A stretch of 64,000 nucleotides of DNA from Phytophthora quininea. Taxonomy: Eukaryota > Oomycota > Peronosporomycetes > Peronosporales > Peronosporaceae. A program made the position numbers and the translations under genes. Positions 51,818 to 64,000 of this stretch are shown here, piece by piece. The notes below the pieces were generated by a model, which worked only from the letters and a program-made list of their open reading frames with translations, was not told the DNA's origin and made no database searches. Location: positions 1 to 64,000 of the forward strand of contig JAAVTG010000087.1 in NCBI GenBank assembly GCA_011947345.1. The letters are read 5' to 3'. How positions within the stretch are numbered: position 1 is the stretch's first letter; each line of letters starts with the position of its first letter.

Positions 51818-52975
51818 ACCGGCGTCTGGTGGTGGCGAGGTTTGCTAGCTCAGACGCCATCATTATCGCAGCTATTAGAGCTTCTTCCTTCCACTGCGAT
51901 GCTGCGCTTACCGCTGCCTGCTACGCATAGCAATGGTACTGCTGTGACTCACTGGATAGCGCGACGCTGTTGCTGTCGCTGCTGCCGCCGCTGCCACACT
52001 GTCACTTCTGATGCAGGCACCGCCACCTCTTGCCTCACGACCGTTGCCGTTGCAGGCACTGCCGCACTACCCCTGTCGTTGCAGCCACTGACTGGTAGAA
52101 GTTGATTTATATTATATCAACCGTTAATATGTTGCAGTTTTTGAATCACATATAGTAAACCATCTATTTCATGGCTTCCCACATTGTGAGTCGCACTATA
52201 GATCAAAAGTGGCACATTGGCCGCTTGAATCAATAGCAGATGCTTCCAAATGTAGCTCTGCAACACTGTCGCCAGAGCAGCAAACGAACGGGAAGTCGCA
52301 GTATAGTACATGACATAATTTACACGAACTGCGATATCCTGGGCCTGTAATCCGGTAAAAGTAAGACGTTATTTATTCATGGACTTTTTAAGATTTCTTC
52401 GTATACCAGTAAATATTGTGGGTTTTCTTAGACCAGGAAACGTGAGCCGGGATTTCTTGCCGAAACTTCCAAACCGTCCAAAACTGACGTTTGCAGTTGT
52501 TGCGATGGCGCCACCATAGCTTCAACGTGGTCAAGACGTGAACCAACCGCGGTGCGTTGGTAATGAAGACCTCGAGCTCATCGTTTGTGGACGGATCAAA
52601 TACAAGGTTATTTGAATAAACCACAGTGCTTGATTACATGGCAACCTTTGTGTCGTTGCATGCTTGCCGAACATCATCTTCGTAGATGGCAACCTTCGCG
52701 AGCATCGGCTATCTGCTTACCGCACCGGAAATGAGTGAGTTTGATAGAGAAGCAGGCTGTCCTTGGATTTCTATATTATTGCTATTTCAACGTGCGTCTC
52801 CAATGCAGCTTGAGTGGCGATATTTCCAACCCCGAGCCGATATCGATAAATATATCGGTCGCTATGAGCGGGGAAGTACCGACAAAACCGCAGTAACACT
52901 AGCAGCTAAAACTTCTCCTGGATGTAAGTCTGCCGAGCTGCGACTCGCGTACATATCATGTCGTGAAATATTTTG
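51818..52975. other. sequence right of the inverted Copia, low-complexity then unrecognised
   Basis: 51965-52090 is rich in ctg, gctg and ccg triplets. A minus frame at 52388-52624 (ELEVFITNAPRLVHVLTTLK, then LWWRHRNN) vaguely resembles the C-terminal end of LINE-type proteins, but I would not call it. Confidence 0.4.
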
Positions 52976-53240
52976 AAATATGTCCGCTACTGCATGATGT
53001 GTTAATTCAGCGTCCAGTCTGGTCCTAATGGTGGAGTTGGGAGCCTGCCCCCAAAAGTGCCTCAGAAATCGGTCGAGATCTATTCCATACGTTCGCTTCA
53101 TTGTCTATGGTCGGATCTGTCGCTGTGACTTTCGAGTAGATGCTATGCCCCGCTTCACCGCCTTCCAGTCAATCCTGTTGCCTTGATCTACCTGCTCATT
53201 TGCTAGCCGAAACAGCAGGAGATCTTCTGCATCCGAAAAG
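52976..53240 (-). pseudogene. SANT/Myb-like domain fragment
   Basis: The minus strand reads FSDAEDLLLFRLANEQVDQG, RIDWKAVKRGIASTRKSQRQ, a stop, and then MKRTYGIDLDRFLRHFWGQA. The F...ED..L..L......G.I.W..V......R....Q......K..YG.D...F pattern is a SANT/Myb-like three-helix domain typical of oomycete repeat-encoded DNA-binding proteins. Only this domain is left. The stop between the helices and the lack of a start make it a pseudogene. Confidence 0.45.
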
Positions 53241-53451
53241 TCTCCCGTATTCCATTACAATCGAAACTGGTGTCATACTAAACCTCAATCATTTGGTCCA
53301 CTTGGCAAATTGAACTAATAAAAACGTTTCCGTTATACTCACTTGTTATCAAATCACGAAGCTGAGTCGCACTGACGGTAATAGCAGCAACGACGACCTC
53401 CAACGCAGAGCACTGGTTAACCCGACTGGTCGTTAATTTTGGTGTGGAGGA

Positions 53452-54099
53452 TGCAATCAGCGTCGACATTGGATGGTACAAAAAGATCCACAACGTTGGA
53501 TACTGCGGTCCACCATGTTGGATATACCGAGTGCCATGTGCTTTCTGCACATCGTGACTATCATCAACACAATCCCTATATGCCAGTGATCAACAGGGAT
53601 GCTGTCAAATCCACTGTCGCTCGGCATAAATGCTATGGATGAAGCAGTACTTGTAGGCAGGAAGGAAAGGCAAATTGCGTCGTAATTTATATCGTAAAGT
53701 TTGATCCGCGTTCTTAACCCCAAGCTGATCGCGCTGCCAAGCGCGCAAAACCCCGACACGACCGTTCGCCAGGATACATTTCCTGATGGGTTCGCTCCGA
53801 CGATTCCGCCAATCACGGCGGTGATTGGCAAATTGGACGCCTGGGATTGGTCCATTCAAAACAGTCCTCCAGGGCTGCGCTCTTTGAAAGCCACGCGGCT
53901 GGCCAAACCTCATTTCCCGATTTCCCGGGTTCGCCACACCCCGTCCCCAAGATGCTGCTACCAAAGCCGTGATACTTTCCGCCGAGCTTGCGGTGCTGCT
54001 GGCAACTGGTCGTCATACTCGTCTCGAAGATCGCCACGATGCTCACTGGCGTGCTGGCGTGGCATGCTGGCTGTGCCGCCCATCCAAGGTCGTCGTGCT
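53452..54099 (-). repeat. right arm of the ~650-bp inverted repeat
   Basis: Reverse complement of 46157-46803. The two arms would face each other over 6.6 kb, or about 1.8 kb without the inverted Copia element. Confidence 0.85.
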
Positions 54100-57000
54100 T
54101 GCCGTGCTGCTGCAGCCTGATCACCACGCTCGCCGAGATGTTGCCAGCGTCGGAATGCACGAGCTCGGGGTAGCCGGCGTGCAGGTTATGCTGCCGTGCC
54201 TGATCATCGTACTCGCCGAGATGGTAGTTGGCGTCTGGCTGTGTTACTCTTCCAACATCGTCGTGCTGTTGTACCCCGGTCGGTTTGCGCGCCGTAGAGC
54301 TTGTGTAGTGTAGCCGCTTTTATAACCGCTGCTTAGTGTCGACGCACCTGCTGACCGTCGTCGAATTTGTGCCCGAGGCGGTTTTGCCGCTGACGAACAT
54401 GAGTTACCTGCAGTTGGTTGCACGGTACCTAGCAGCACCGGCACCAGCAACACCCAGTAGTTCTGTTCATTCACGTATTACAGCCACAGTCGACTCCACA
54501 GTCGACTACGAACATTACCTCCGTGAAACTTAGAAATTCAAGACCTCAGTCACTTTGCTTCTTGCGTTCAGCCCATTTTACTCTCCAGCTACATCGACTC
54601 ACATTGTGGAATGCGGGATGAAGGGGAAAAAACACGAACTTAATATTTATTCTATTTCAAAGTATTGCAACATTTACAAATATAAGCCCTACTAATCAAT
54701 ACGGCACCATTAAGGGCATAAAGGTTGTTAAGGTAACACGCATAGTCTTCCTAGTGTGGTTTAATTGGAGAGTGTCGGTTTGGGTTTGTTTTAAGACACA
54801 CACTTCAAATGTTAAGCTATCATATATTTTAATTTGCTTGCGTGCGCTTAATGTGCGTTCTCATCAGCTACTAGGAAGTTAGGACGCTTTTTAATTTTTA
54901 CTGCTTCCGACCGCCAGCTTGTAGTCCGAGCGTACCAATAGGCGGAGTCGAACCTTACGAAATGAGCACAAAATTATAAGCAGAAAATGGCCCCAGAACT
55001 GAGCAGAAAATGCGCGGGAATTGAGCGGGGATTGGCTGTTGACTCGATTTGATTGCGATGTGCTACGAGATATCGGGGGAGGGGGCAGTACCGCACATAG
55101 ACCACTAAATAGGAAATAAACAATGCAAGTATTAGGCTTTTGTCCTGCTTTGTGTAGAAATGAGCCTCAAATGAGCTTTCTCCAAATCAGCTGAAGTAAC
55201 GCAAAGTTGAGCAGATACCTCGCCTCAAACTGAGCACGTTTTTGGGATATTCAACTCCCGCTAACAGCAATGCATCTTAAGCACGAGTGGGGTTTGCTTT
55301 GTGTTTTTCGCTGCGTGCTCTTTAAGAAAAAATGGCGGAGTGTACTGTTGCAATCATTAACGCATGGGATTCTGTCACAATAGACTAAATAAATATCTTG
55401 TCATTGCACTCGATAGCTAAACATTGCTTAGAGGTACAGGTGAGCTTCGAATTTAATGAGTCTATAGATTCACTGCTATTGGAAGTCTCACACAAGCTAT
55501 CATCGCAATGCGATATCGACGCTAACTTCTATAAGCGCTTTGACCTAGTTGTCAACACCTGCTTCCACCCTTATCTTAGCAGAAATATCATCGCGCTGCA
55601 CCATGATTGCATTAAGTGCACTTGGAGCCGGCAGGCGCAGATATTGATCAATGGGAGCGCGCCCAGCCAGCGACGCTACAGAGGATGTAGTTAATGTTAA
55701 CTTTCAAGATAGGCAGAAGGTAGGGCCATTCCTTTTCACTCGTGTATTCGCCCTGTGTGAATGGGACTGTTAAATCTTGAGCCTGGAGTAGATGGAGGCA
55801 ATGACCTCGTTACGGAAATGGCTTCCTTGGTCGGAAACCTGTATTTCAAGTGTTCTGTTTCTCATTTACCATTCTAGCAGACGATGTGCTGCAGTACTCC
55901 ACTATCACCATCAGAATTCGTTCCAGCCGAAGAAGGACGGGCACCAGCTGCCCATGCACTCCTCGTCAAGAACCCCACTAGGGTTGGTAGGGACAGCTAC
56001 CGGAATCCCTTAGAATAGAATCTGAGCGCCTTGCCCGTGAAGAGAAACTACGGCAACGAGTGTTTGCTGGAACGGCTATGACGGCAAACACCGATACCAA
56101 TGCCCGGAAAGCTACCTTAGACGACGATGCCGCGTTCGATCACTACCTGACTCCGCGATTTGGAAAGCTGAAGTTGACCAAGACCGAAGGAGAAGGCTCG
56201 CCAAGAACGCTGAGCATTCAGTCGGGGAGGATGTCCCGGGTCCTGTGCGGACGGCAATATCCCAAAGGACGACCCCGTTATATTGGCTGAATTGAGAGCC
56301 GTGGAGGATGCTGATTCGTCGAACGACTGACACATTCACTAGCGCCTTCCGAGGGATGGCCGGATCTGGCGACGAGGGGACGGAGGTCGCCAGCGTGCTG
56401 AGGCCGCCTTGGCTTGACAGAGAGGCGAGGTGTCGCGCAAGGGCTGTCCCCGGTGAGAGCGCAGGGGATGAAAGTTCATGATGCCGTCAACTGCGCGCGC
56501 ACTCGGCTGCAAACTCACTTCATAACCGCTTTTGCTGGCTTCAGAATAGGTCGAACTGTTCAGGACTAACAGCTACAAAGACAGCATTTTCGTTCAACTA
56601 GTCGTGCCCCCTATTCGTCTATCGTCCAACGCGCTGTTCTCCTCGACCTGCACCTCGCACAGCTGCTCGCACTGAAGCTACCCTTCCCTAAAAGTACGAA
56701 CTCCCGGGGCTGCACTCCAGCCAAGCGCTCGACGTACGTCATCCCCGAGGTCCTGGGACAATGTCGTCCTTCAAGATGATGAGGGCGTGGTGGCCAGCCT
56801 CTTTGGTGACATGGACCGAGTGGTGGCGTACGCCAGCAAACTACTAGCTGGCATGCTGTCACAGCGTGCACTTCTCAAAAATCACCACTAAACATCCTCA
56901 TTACGCGCTTTGGTTTCATATTTCGGCCTCCATAGATGCAGCTTCAACACCCCGTCCTTCGCATACTTGCACAAATACCATTTCCGGATGAGCTTTTGAA

Positions 57001-58468
57001 CTTTGCTGGCCAAATACTCCACGAGATCGCTTTTGAACCAGCGTCACTGTTGTCTCTTCGCCACAGTTGCCTTGCGATCCACAATGTGAGATGATCAGCA
57101 GGCGGCGCGCTAGACTCATGGTAGGTGATAGGATCCACATTTTCTTGTCCACGTAAATGCACCCGCCGTCCAGTATATTGTATCATTTCGTGTTGGCCAC
57201 ATGAACGCCTCATCGTGTAGTCCAAGGAAGTGGTGGTTCTTCTCATGCGAACTGCGAAAACTTCGCGAACCACAACCTGCGCTGCAGCCAGCTCCGGTTG
57301 ATGGCCTCAGCGGGAGACAAGGTCAGCCCAGACATTATTTACTCCAATATGCTTTATTGTGTACGGTAGGCCACAAGGTCGGCCTAGGCGTTATTCACTC
57401 ACTCAAGGTGCTCTATTGTTTACGGTAGGCTTCAGGTACGCAGTGCCCGGCGCTTGCAGCTTGTCGCGGACGTGACGTTTGACTTTCGTTGATAGATTAA
57501 AGATGAAAATGAGGTTTGCATGATCTCGTTGAGACCCCTTAAATAATTCTCCATTGCACGCCAGCAAGTAATGTTGCTGGTGGTGAACAGGCAGCTCGTC
57601 ATCCCAACAACCACTTGGCTGACAATGAGGCTCGAGCCATCTACAATGGCATCAATCAGCAGACACACGACAGCATTGTCCGCAAGATGTGCCAGTGACT
57701 GTGGCAACTCGCAAGAGAAGGTATTTTCACTGCGAGAAAACTTGCGTTGAGCTCTTAATTCCATTGAGATGCTGCTTGCTGACCATTCTTGTTGCGTTTT
57801 TCAATCACTCGCATCTGCTGCTCCAGACAGTCTTACAGTGGTGCGGCAACTCGCCCATGCAATGCCGCTACAATTGATGGTGATGGTAGGCTAGACCCCG
57901 CTGTGGGGCGTTCTGGGTCGTGTTGAATATCCATTAGCGACACCAGTTTGCCTAACCACAATAGCTAAAGCTGGAATAGGACGCATTTTTTCACACTGAG
58001 CTTCAGGCCATGGGAGTTAATCAGCTCAAAACTTCTCGCATCACCTGCGCAAACTCATCCACCGACGAAGGCAGTTGCTGTGTAGCAGAGGTGCGACAAT
58101 GCGTTGCAGCTGAGCTTGGAAATGCAGAGCCGAGTCAGCTGCACCTTGGGGAAGGCACGTTGACGTGTAAACGGCGTCCTTTGTCATGAGCGAGTATATA
58201 TCTCGGCTGTCGGAGTGCAGCGGAGACCTGCCAAAACCCCTTCAGTGTGGGTTAGCGATTTCCCTGGGAAGCGGGGGCGAGTCGTCAGCCATCGCACTGC
58301 GTGGCGAGGATTCACCCGGGTCATTCCCAACGGAGTCTTCCCTGTTTGGCTGGATTTTGAGTCTGGCGAGGTCTCAATGGTCAGTCGGCGGGAACCACTT
58401 TTGTGGATTGACCCACTACGCTCAACGGAAGGCGCCGTGATTGGCCATTCCTCAGAATCGTCGGCGAC
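54100..58468. other. 4.4 kb of decayed sequence, no nameable gene
   Basis: 54100-54340 continues with repeats of the gtcgtcgtgctg type. 54540-55700 is AT-rich. A plus frame at about 56008-56289 (RLAREEKLRQRVFAG, DDDAAFDHYLTPRFGKLKLT) and another near 56760-56850 (VVAYASKLLAG) look like retrotransposon Gag-linker and RNase H crumbs, but the evidence is weak. The rest shows nothing. Confidence 0.4.
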
Positions 58469-58715
58469 ATGTCGACGTCACCAATGACAACGGAAAAGAT
58501 CGAGGCGATCCTTCCCAAGGCTTGGCGACTGCTGGAGGCCTCGATGACCGTTCGGAAAGCTCTGTAGCAACGACTCGACGTCTCCAAAACCTCGGTGGCC
58601 AGTCTGAGAGCTCGGCGACTCTTCAGGGATCTCGGCGGCGGGTTCAACGAGGTCGCAGTTTGGAAACGGATCATATTTCACTGCATATTTGTATGGAAAG
58701 TAGGAAAGATGGGAT
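58469..58715 (+). pseudogene. unknown short ORF with one stop
   Basis: ATG 58469 gives MSTSPMTTEKIEAILPKAWR and LLEASMTVRKAL, then TAG, and the same frame continues QRLDVSKTSVASLRARRLFR and GGGFNEVAVWKRI. The composition and heptad-like spacing look coding. I do not recognise the family; it may be a retrotransposon Gag N-terminus. Confidence 0.3.
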
Positions 58716-60905
58716 TTACATAAGCCCGAATATTCAGAACAGAATTTCCCCTCAAGCACACAAGGACCAAGTCCGGCAGCGGAATCGTCTTCGGTACGTT
58801 GCGTCTAGATCCGCCCGTTTGAGCGGATTTATGTCTGTCGGTGGGCACGTTTATCCGCGAGAACAGTGCTCGCCCCACGGCCAAGCCAAGAGTTTGTGGG
58901 AAGGTTGAGTGTGTATAGCGTGATGGCTGAATTGCCAGCGATTGTATTCGGAGTTGAATGTTATCCCCGCTTCTCTAAAGGTCACCGCAGGCTGAGACCT
59001 CGGTGGACTCGCAGTTGGCCTTAATTGGCTTTGGACCCTTCTGCTGTTGGGCCAGCGAGGTTTGGCGCGCTAGCAAGCTCGTGCTAGTGGCGTCTGTTTA
59101 TTTGGGAAGTTTGCGTGGACGGATCGCAAGGCCAGTCCATCCCGGTGCTAGGGCTGAATCTGGGTCTTCAGATTTGAGCCCCAACTCTCGTTGACCTTCC
59201 TGGTTGACGTTTTGTTGTGGGTGGAGTCTATCCGTACTACCAACGAGTTTTCACATGGAATCCTAAACCACATCAGTAAATCAAACTCGCAAAACCGACT
59301 GCACCACGAACTGCTCGTGACATTGCAGTCTGATTCGGCATTCGGCATTGTGCCTGCAATAGACACCATCCTGCTGTTGACAACGCGATAGTTCGTCGTA
59401 ATGCGGACTTCTCTTTTGGTTTGGAGTCGTGCTGTAATGTGAGTCGTAGTGGATCCCTATTAGAACAGCTTGACCTCTGCAATATGTGACTCGCCGATGC
59501 CATTCGCACGTGCCTCGTCTAGCAGCTAACGAATACTTTTGTGGATCTCGTCGTCTTCCACCTGTCCGTATTCTGGCGTATCGAACTTGTCTATGCTGCC
59601 GTGAGCGGCGATGGAAGTAGCTAACTACTCAATCTGGTGTTTATATTAATTCCAAGAGATCGAGGTGTCTCATCGCCCAGTAGAAACTCCCCCTCCCCCA
59701 AGGAGGATCATCAGACACATCCTATCTCAGGGTTGACTATTCCCAAAGCCATGACTAGACGTATATCCAGCCGTATCGACTCCGTACAAGTGACGTCCAT
59801 ACCATCGGTGAGTGTGGCGTCAATTGGAGTCCTCAGATCCATTACCTTGACAGCAGACGAGACTACAGTGAGATCGTCCATTACAACCGCCAGCACCATC
59901 GACCTGTCTGCGCCAGAGTTGATTACATACGGTACCTCCACGGTTACATTCAACCAAAAATAATTGGCTAGCACGCTAGCCAGATCTTGAGCAGCTCAAA
60001 CAGTCTTTGCATTGGCCTACTCCTTCTTGCGCAGACTATCAATATATACAGCCGGATCTTCTTCACTCAGGCTCGGGCACTCACGTACCCAGTGTGCCCC
60101 TTGCAGACCCGTTTGGCATCCTTAGCTCCTGATGACGACGCCACTTTCGTGCTTACCAAAGACCCATTCAAGCTGACCGGGGACGTTGTCGGCAGAATCC
60201 GCTTGGCTCCACCCGCGGTGTTGTCGGTATTTTTCGCTTGAATTGTCTCCTTTGCGGCACATGTCTGGTCCTTCGTCTCTCGCGATGTCGTTAAAGCAAC
60301 TCCGCTTATTGCACTTCGCGCACCTTCACGCGTCTTCGCGAAATTTGTGAAAGCATGCGTTAGAGGTCCAACGCAAGGCCCACGGTATCCTCATTCGGCA
60401 ACTTTCCAGGTAGATGCGGAGGTCGACGCTGCGTGGCCGATTTCCTGGAAGAAGTTGCGCAACCTCGACATCAGGGGAAAGAGAAGAGTACATGCAAATG
60501 CGATCTATTATGCATGGCTAAAGCTGATCATTTCCTTGTAGATCGCAGATCACCCACGATGGATCAAAATCCAAACGTGGTAGAAAGAGACACACGTCAC
60601 CTCGGTGAAGACTCCGTCAAAAACGAAGAAAATCCATCAGTAGTGATACTCATTTGTGAAGCGTTTCTAATTGAGAGTTTGTAGGGCATGTACACAGCGA
60701 TGACGACTCTTCGTTCGTGTCGACTGCCTCAAGCAGAGCTTGTAGCTGCTTAACATCTAATGGATTAAGCGGACCCGACGAAGAACTCCCTCCTACTCAA
60801 CGTTCAGAAGCACCCGCTCGTACGGGTAATTGCCAGAGATGTTACTGATCTTACAAGTAATCAAACGTCTGTTGTATCCGTAGATAAAAATGAGATAGGC
60901 GAAGG
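58716..60905. other. 2.2 kb without recognised genes
   Basis: Frames up to about 108 codons (59637-59963) are Ser/Thr-rich and unassigned. Nothing else is seen. Confidence 0.45.
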
Positions 60906-62940
60906 AGAACTGCTCGCTGGCATCGCAGCTGAGGCCATTTCTATTTTAGGCCGCGAATTCGATACATGGGAATCGTTTGATCGATCCTGGGAGAACTACT
61001 CTAAAGAGAACAAGGTGGTTTACCGACAGCTCCACACATCCACAACAAAATATCACAACAAGAACAAGCCCCATAACCAAACCCCTCAAATTTCAAATTG
61101 GCGCCCCGAAAGTACAAGTGCACCCTTGGGTGTGAACAGAATTCTAGAGACACAGGCAAACGCGTTGTTCGGACCAAGCACTGTTGTGGCTGCAAAGTTC
61201 AATTTCAAGTTAAAGTAGTGCATAAGAGTCGCTTGGTCGTTCAGGTCACACACTAGGTATTGTACAATGCTGGTTGTTTGCCGACATTCGGGGAGTTAAC
61301 CTTTGGATTATTGTTTGTGTGCATGCAGGTGCGAGCTCTAACCACAATTTGTCTAAGGCTCTCTACACAGCACTGTGTCGTAGCAAAGATGTGATTACCA
61401 ACGAGCTGCTTGCTACCATGGATGGGTTTGATCGAGACAAAGTCAAGTACGAAACAGATTAGTGCTTGTATCTCTCGGGAAATGGGTAATGGATAGCTTC
61501 GGCGGCGTATGGCCACAACACTAACATGACATTGTATGACGGGCATGACATCTCCCCCAATGCATCCGAAATCTCACGAACTATCGCCTTGGTGGCGTAA
61601 ACACAGAAGAACGGTTTAAGATTTTGATTGGCCGATTTTTGCAGCGGGGCTGCGTAGCGGTGCACGTGCACAGAGAAAGACGTAAGACTCCACGAGTCTT
61701 GTAGTAACAGTTGCCACCGGTGGGGATGCCTCGGTACTTGACTTTCTGTGTATCAACCAGCAGAAAGAGACCTTGAAAGAGGTCCTTTCGTTTTTCAAGA
61801 AGATTAATCCGACATGGAAGAGTATAGAATCTTTGATGATCGACAAAGACTTTACGGACATGGCTGCGCTTCTAGAAGAGTCTCCTGTCCTGTATTTCCT
61901 GCTGATTTTATCTACAACATTTTGGTGCCACCGGTGATACTTTCCAGGCTCAACACCGCGTTTTCATCATGGCGAATGCAGCAGCAGATGTCCCATGATC
62001 TGGAGCCAGGAGATGGCAATCCAATTCCGATCGCAACAATGGCATCTGGCTTGCCAGGATTTTCAGAGCATGTATTACATTTTTTTTACAGCGCTTAGTG
62101 TTGTGCGCTAACGTGCAAGTGTTTTTGTACAGGAGACATATTGGATTGGTGACTCAGATCTACGAACTTCGCGGCATCATTACCGCGTACGAGGAAGATC
62201 TTGAATGAACGCAATGAGATTGGCAGTCGCTCAGTGATGTATCGCAACGGCTTTACAAAGACACCACGATGACCTTGCCGAACTTGGCACTAGAAATTGC
62301 GCAACTTCTTGCAGAGTCCTGGCTAATACGCAAGTTCACAACGAAGGGAAACCAAATTTTGCTGCTCAACATCGCAGGCCATCTCGCCGGGCACACAATG
62401 CTAAACGATGCTGTGATTCACGGTACTCTTCAACAAATATGTGCGCGACTGCCCGCATGTTACACTGTTGACCCCGTCAACGTCGTGGAAGACAAACTTA
62501 TTTTTCCAGAGCAACGGTGGACATCGTTCAAAACCATTATTGTGCCGGTGTATATGAAGAGTCTCAGGCATTGACTCCTTCAGATTGTGCGGCTTCGAGG
62601 TGGCTGTGAAGAGAAGCAAACTCCTGAACCTGCCGGTGCTGACCAAAATCCACACGTCACTGTGATTTTGTACGATCCACTTGGCGACATCAATATGCCG
62701 TTCCTGGAACGAATTTGGGAGAAGTATACACTACGTTTGCTCCAAGCATGGCACAAACGCGACATTGATCGTGACGAACTTGCGCAAAATGGTTGTGTAT
62801 CTGACTCGCATAGTGGATTTACGCCGATAGTGGAGATTGTACGACAGAAGACGCCTGTGCAATCCGACGGAGTAAGCTGCGGCGTTTGCTGGTTAGGTCA
62901 AGCGTTGTTGCAAAATATGGTGGCCTTTCCTCCAGATTAA
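60906..62940 (+). pseudogene. Mutator-like (ZSWIM-type) transposase followed by Ulp1/C48 cysteine protease, decayed
   Basis: Part 1 (60906-61250): REFDTWESFDRSWENYSKEN and VVYRQLHTSTTKYHN, then in another frame YKCTLGCEQNS and CCGCKVQFQVKVVHKSRLVV, a FAR1-like zinc-binding entry domain. Part 2 (about 61684-61900): LVVTVATGGDASVLDFLCIN, QQKETLKEVLSFFKKINPTW and LMIDKDFTDMAALLEE, the RNase-H-like core of MULE/ZSWIM transposases. Part 3 (62270-62940): LNDAVIHGTLQQICARLP, VNVVEDKLIFPEQRWTSF, a His at 62569-62571 followed by TGA, LLQIVRLRG, and VQSDGVSCGVCWLGQ with the catalytic Gln and Cys (TGC 62878). That is a Ulp1-type SUMO-protease fold. Many stops and shifts lie between the parts. Confidence 0.6.
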
Positions 62941-63059
62941 CAACTCCTGTAGAATTGGCCCCAAATCTGCGGTGGTACGGGTTCACGCGAGGAAGCGGTG
63001 GCTGAACAACTGGACGGACTTCGTTAACGCCAAGCCGTGTAGCTAGGAAGCAAATGTAT
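62941..63059. other. short spacer
   Basis: Nothing recognised between the Ulp1 relic and the minus-strand fragment. Confidence 0.5.
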
Positions 63060-63964
63060 TTATTTGTGGCTTATGGGGTTTTCCTTGAAGTGACTCCTCC
63101 GTGGAGTCCCTTCACTATAGATCTTTCTCATTTTACCATTGATAACGGTCGAGCACCGCCGTAAGCGTACAGCCTCGTCGTTGGCGACGACACCTTCGAA
63201 ATGCGTAAGCTGAGCTTGAATGATGTGCATGCCATGTGCACCACCCTCGTGTGCAGATGCGAATCGGTCGAAAATGCGAAAGATGCCGAGGTCTGGCCTC
63301 GTGTCCATGCTGTCAACAAGAGAATTTATCGCTTCTTTAGAGCGAAGCATCCGTTTGAGCCAAAATACAACCGCAGTAGTTGCAGCTTCAGCTAGTTGTC
63401 CAGGTGTTGCTAACAGAGAGATGTCCCCGTCCGATCAAAATCGAGTCCTGCTGCGGTCTCCACCTTCTGCTTGTCGTTCTCATGTGCTAACTAACGCAAA
63501 TATCACGAAATGCTCTGCGAATGTCACGAACGGAGTTGCGCAACTACGAATTCCAATGTGCGTGAAAGGTGCGTGAAGGTGCGTGAGAGGCGCTAAAAGA
63601 TGTTGCTTTAACGAGAGCCCGTCTCTTGGGCTTCGCGGTGGAAGATGTTTTGGAGTTGGTGTGGTGGTTAATGAGGTCAAACAGCATCCCATCGTCAGTT
63701 CGACACGCTCTGTGCTCTAGGCCCATCAGTCGTTCCACTCCGATCCAGAGAACCTTCGCTGCAGATTCTCGACTTGCATCGAGTCGTCATCTTGGACCTT
63801 CTCTCTGGGTCTGCTGCACTGGGTCTCCCAATGAGGTTATGCAGGCCCTCCTCTTCAACCAGCATTTTGGAGCCCTGGAAGTACTTGATCACTCGGGATT
63901 CTGAATTCTCAATTCGCAGGTCCATGTGTAGCCTATCGCGGCACAATGCCTTCACACCGGGCAC
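63060..63964 (-). pseudogene. possible retroelement Gag-like remnant
   Basis: From 63964 the minus strand reads RDRLHMDLRIENSESRVIKY and FQGSKMLVEEEGLHNLIGRP, a motif string I associate with Gag-like proteins of oomycete repeats (LDLRI.....RV.KYF..F...VEE.GL..L.G). A second frame at 63350-63060 (RSKEAINSLVDSMDTRPDLG, FEGVVANDEAVRLRRCS) follows after several stops and has no recognised domain. The fragment is probably truncated by decay. Confidence 0.3.
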
Positions 63965-64000
63965 GAAAACACCCCTTCATTGCCCGATATTTTTGCCTAG

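Noticed and set aside
52388..52624. LINE C-terminal-like frame (LWWRHRNN)
   Set aside because: The resemblance is a few residues only, and no RT or endonuclease sequence is nearby.
1..64000. Secreted RXLR or Crinkler effectors, expected in oomycete transposon-rich regions
   Set aside because: I looked for a signal peptide followed by RXLR/EER or LFLAK-type motifs in the longer frames and found no convincing case.

Overview
The window is eukaryotic nuclear DNA, most probably from an oomycete close to Phytophthora or Peronospora. The evidence is the combination of short phase-consistent introns (about 50-78 nt, GT...AG), tightly packed host genes on both strands, a DASH-complex DAD2 homologue, a FYVE-type zinc-finger protein, and a transposon fauna typical of oomycetes: Copia and chromodomain Gypsy retrotransposons, Helitron, piggyBac, PIF/Harbinger, Mutator plus Ulp1, and a Crypton-like tyrosine-recombinase family. 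There is nothing bacterial, no CRISPR array and no rRNA or tRNA gene that I could see.

Region 1-8.3 kb is a gene-dense island. In order it holds the end of a WD40 (WDR54-like) protein, a membrane-anchored CS-domain protein (minus), mitochondrial ribosomal protein S17, a broken tubulin-cofactor-B fragment (minus), GET1/WRB, ribosomal stalk protein P2 (minus), a FYVE-type zinc-finger protein (minus), the end of a Sec14/CRAL-TRIO protein (minus), a mitoPLD-like phospholipase D (minus) with a transposase-like leader, DAD2, a small uncharacterised minus ORF and a DHHC palmitoyltransferase. Three of these genes (CS protein, P2, Sec14) carry single-base indels in or beside short homopolymers, which looks like uncorrected sequencing error rather than pseudogenisation.

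Region 8.3-33.7 kb is a graveyard of old transposons: a Helitron helicase, a Gypsy element with chromodomain whose integrase is split by a Crypton-like fragment, an antisense unknown repeat-family ORF, a decayed Copia, and piggyBac and Harbinger transposases. About 7 kb inside it (22.3-29.7 kb) holds almost nothing I can name.

Region 33.7-43.0 kb is a tandem array of two nearly identical young Copia elements sharing one LTR (LTR-internal-LTR-internal-LTR, each LTR 388 bp). A third copy of the same family lies inverted at 46.9-51.8 kb, with a 5-bp CCCCC target duplication. It sits between two inverted arms of about 650 bp that are nearly identical to each other. All three Copia copies encode Gag-protease-integrase in one frame and reverse transcriptase-RNase H in another, with the frame break at the same place.

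Region 54-64 kb is AT-rich or decayed sequence. It includes remnants of a Mutator-type transposase followed by a Ulp1-type cysteine protease, and a possible Gag-like relic at the right end. The contrast between the compact gene island and the transposon-filled remainder matches the two-compartment genome organisation known from Phytophthora.
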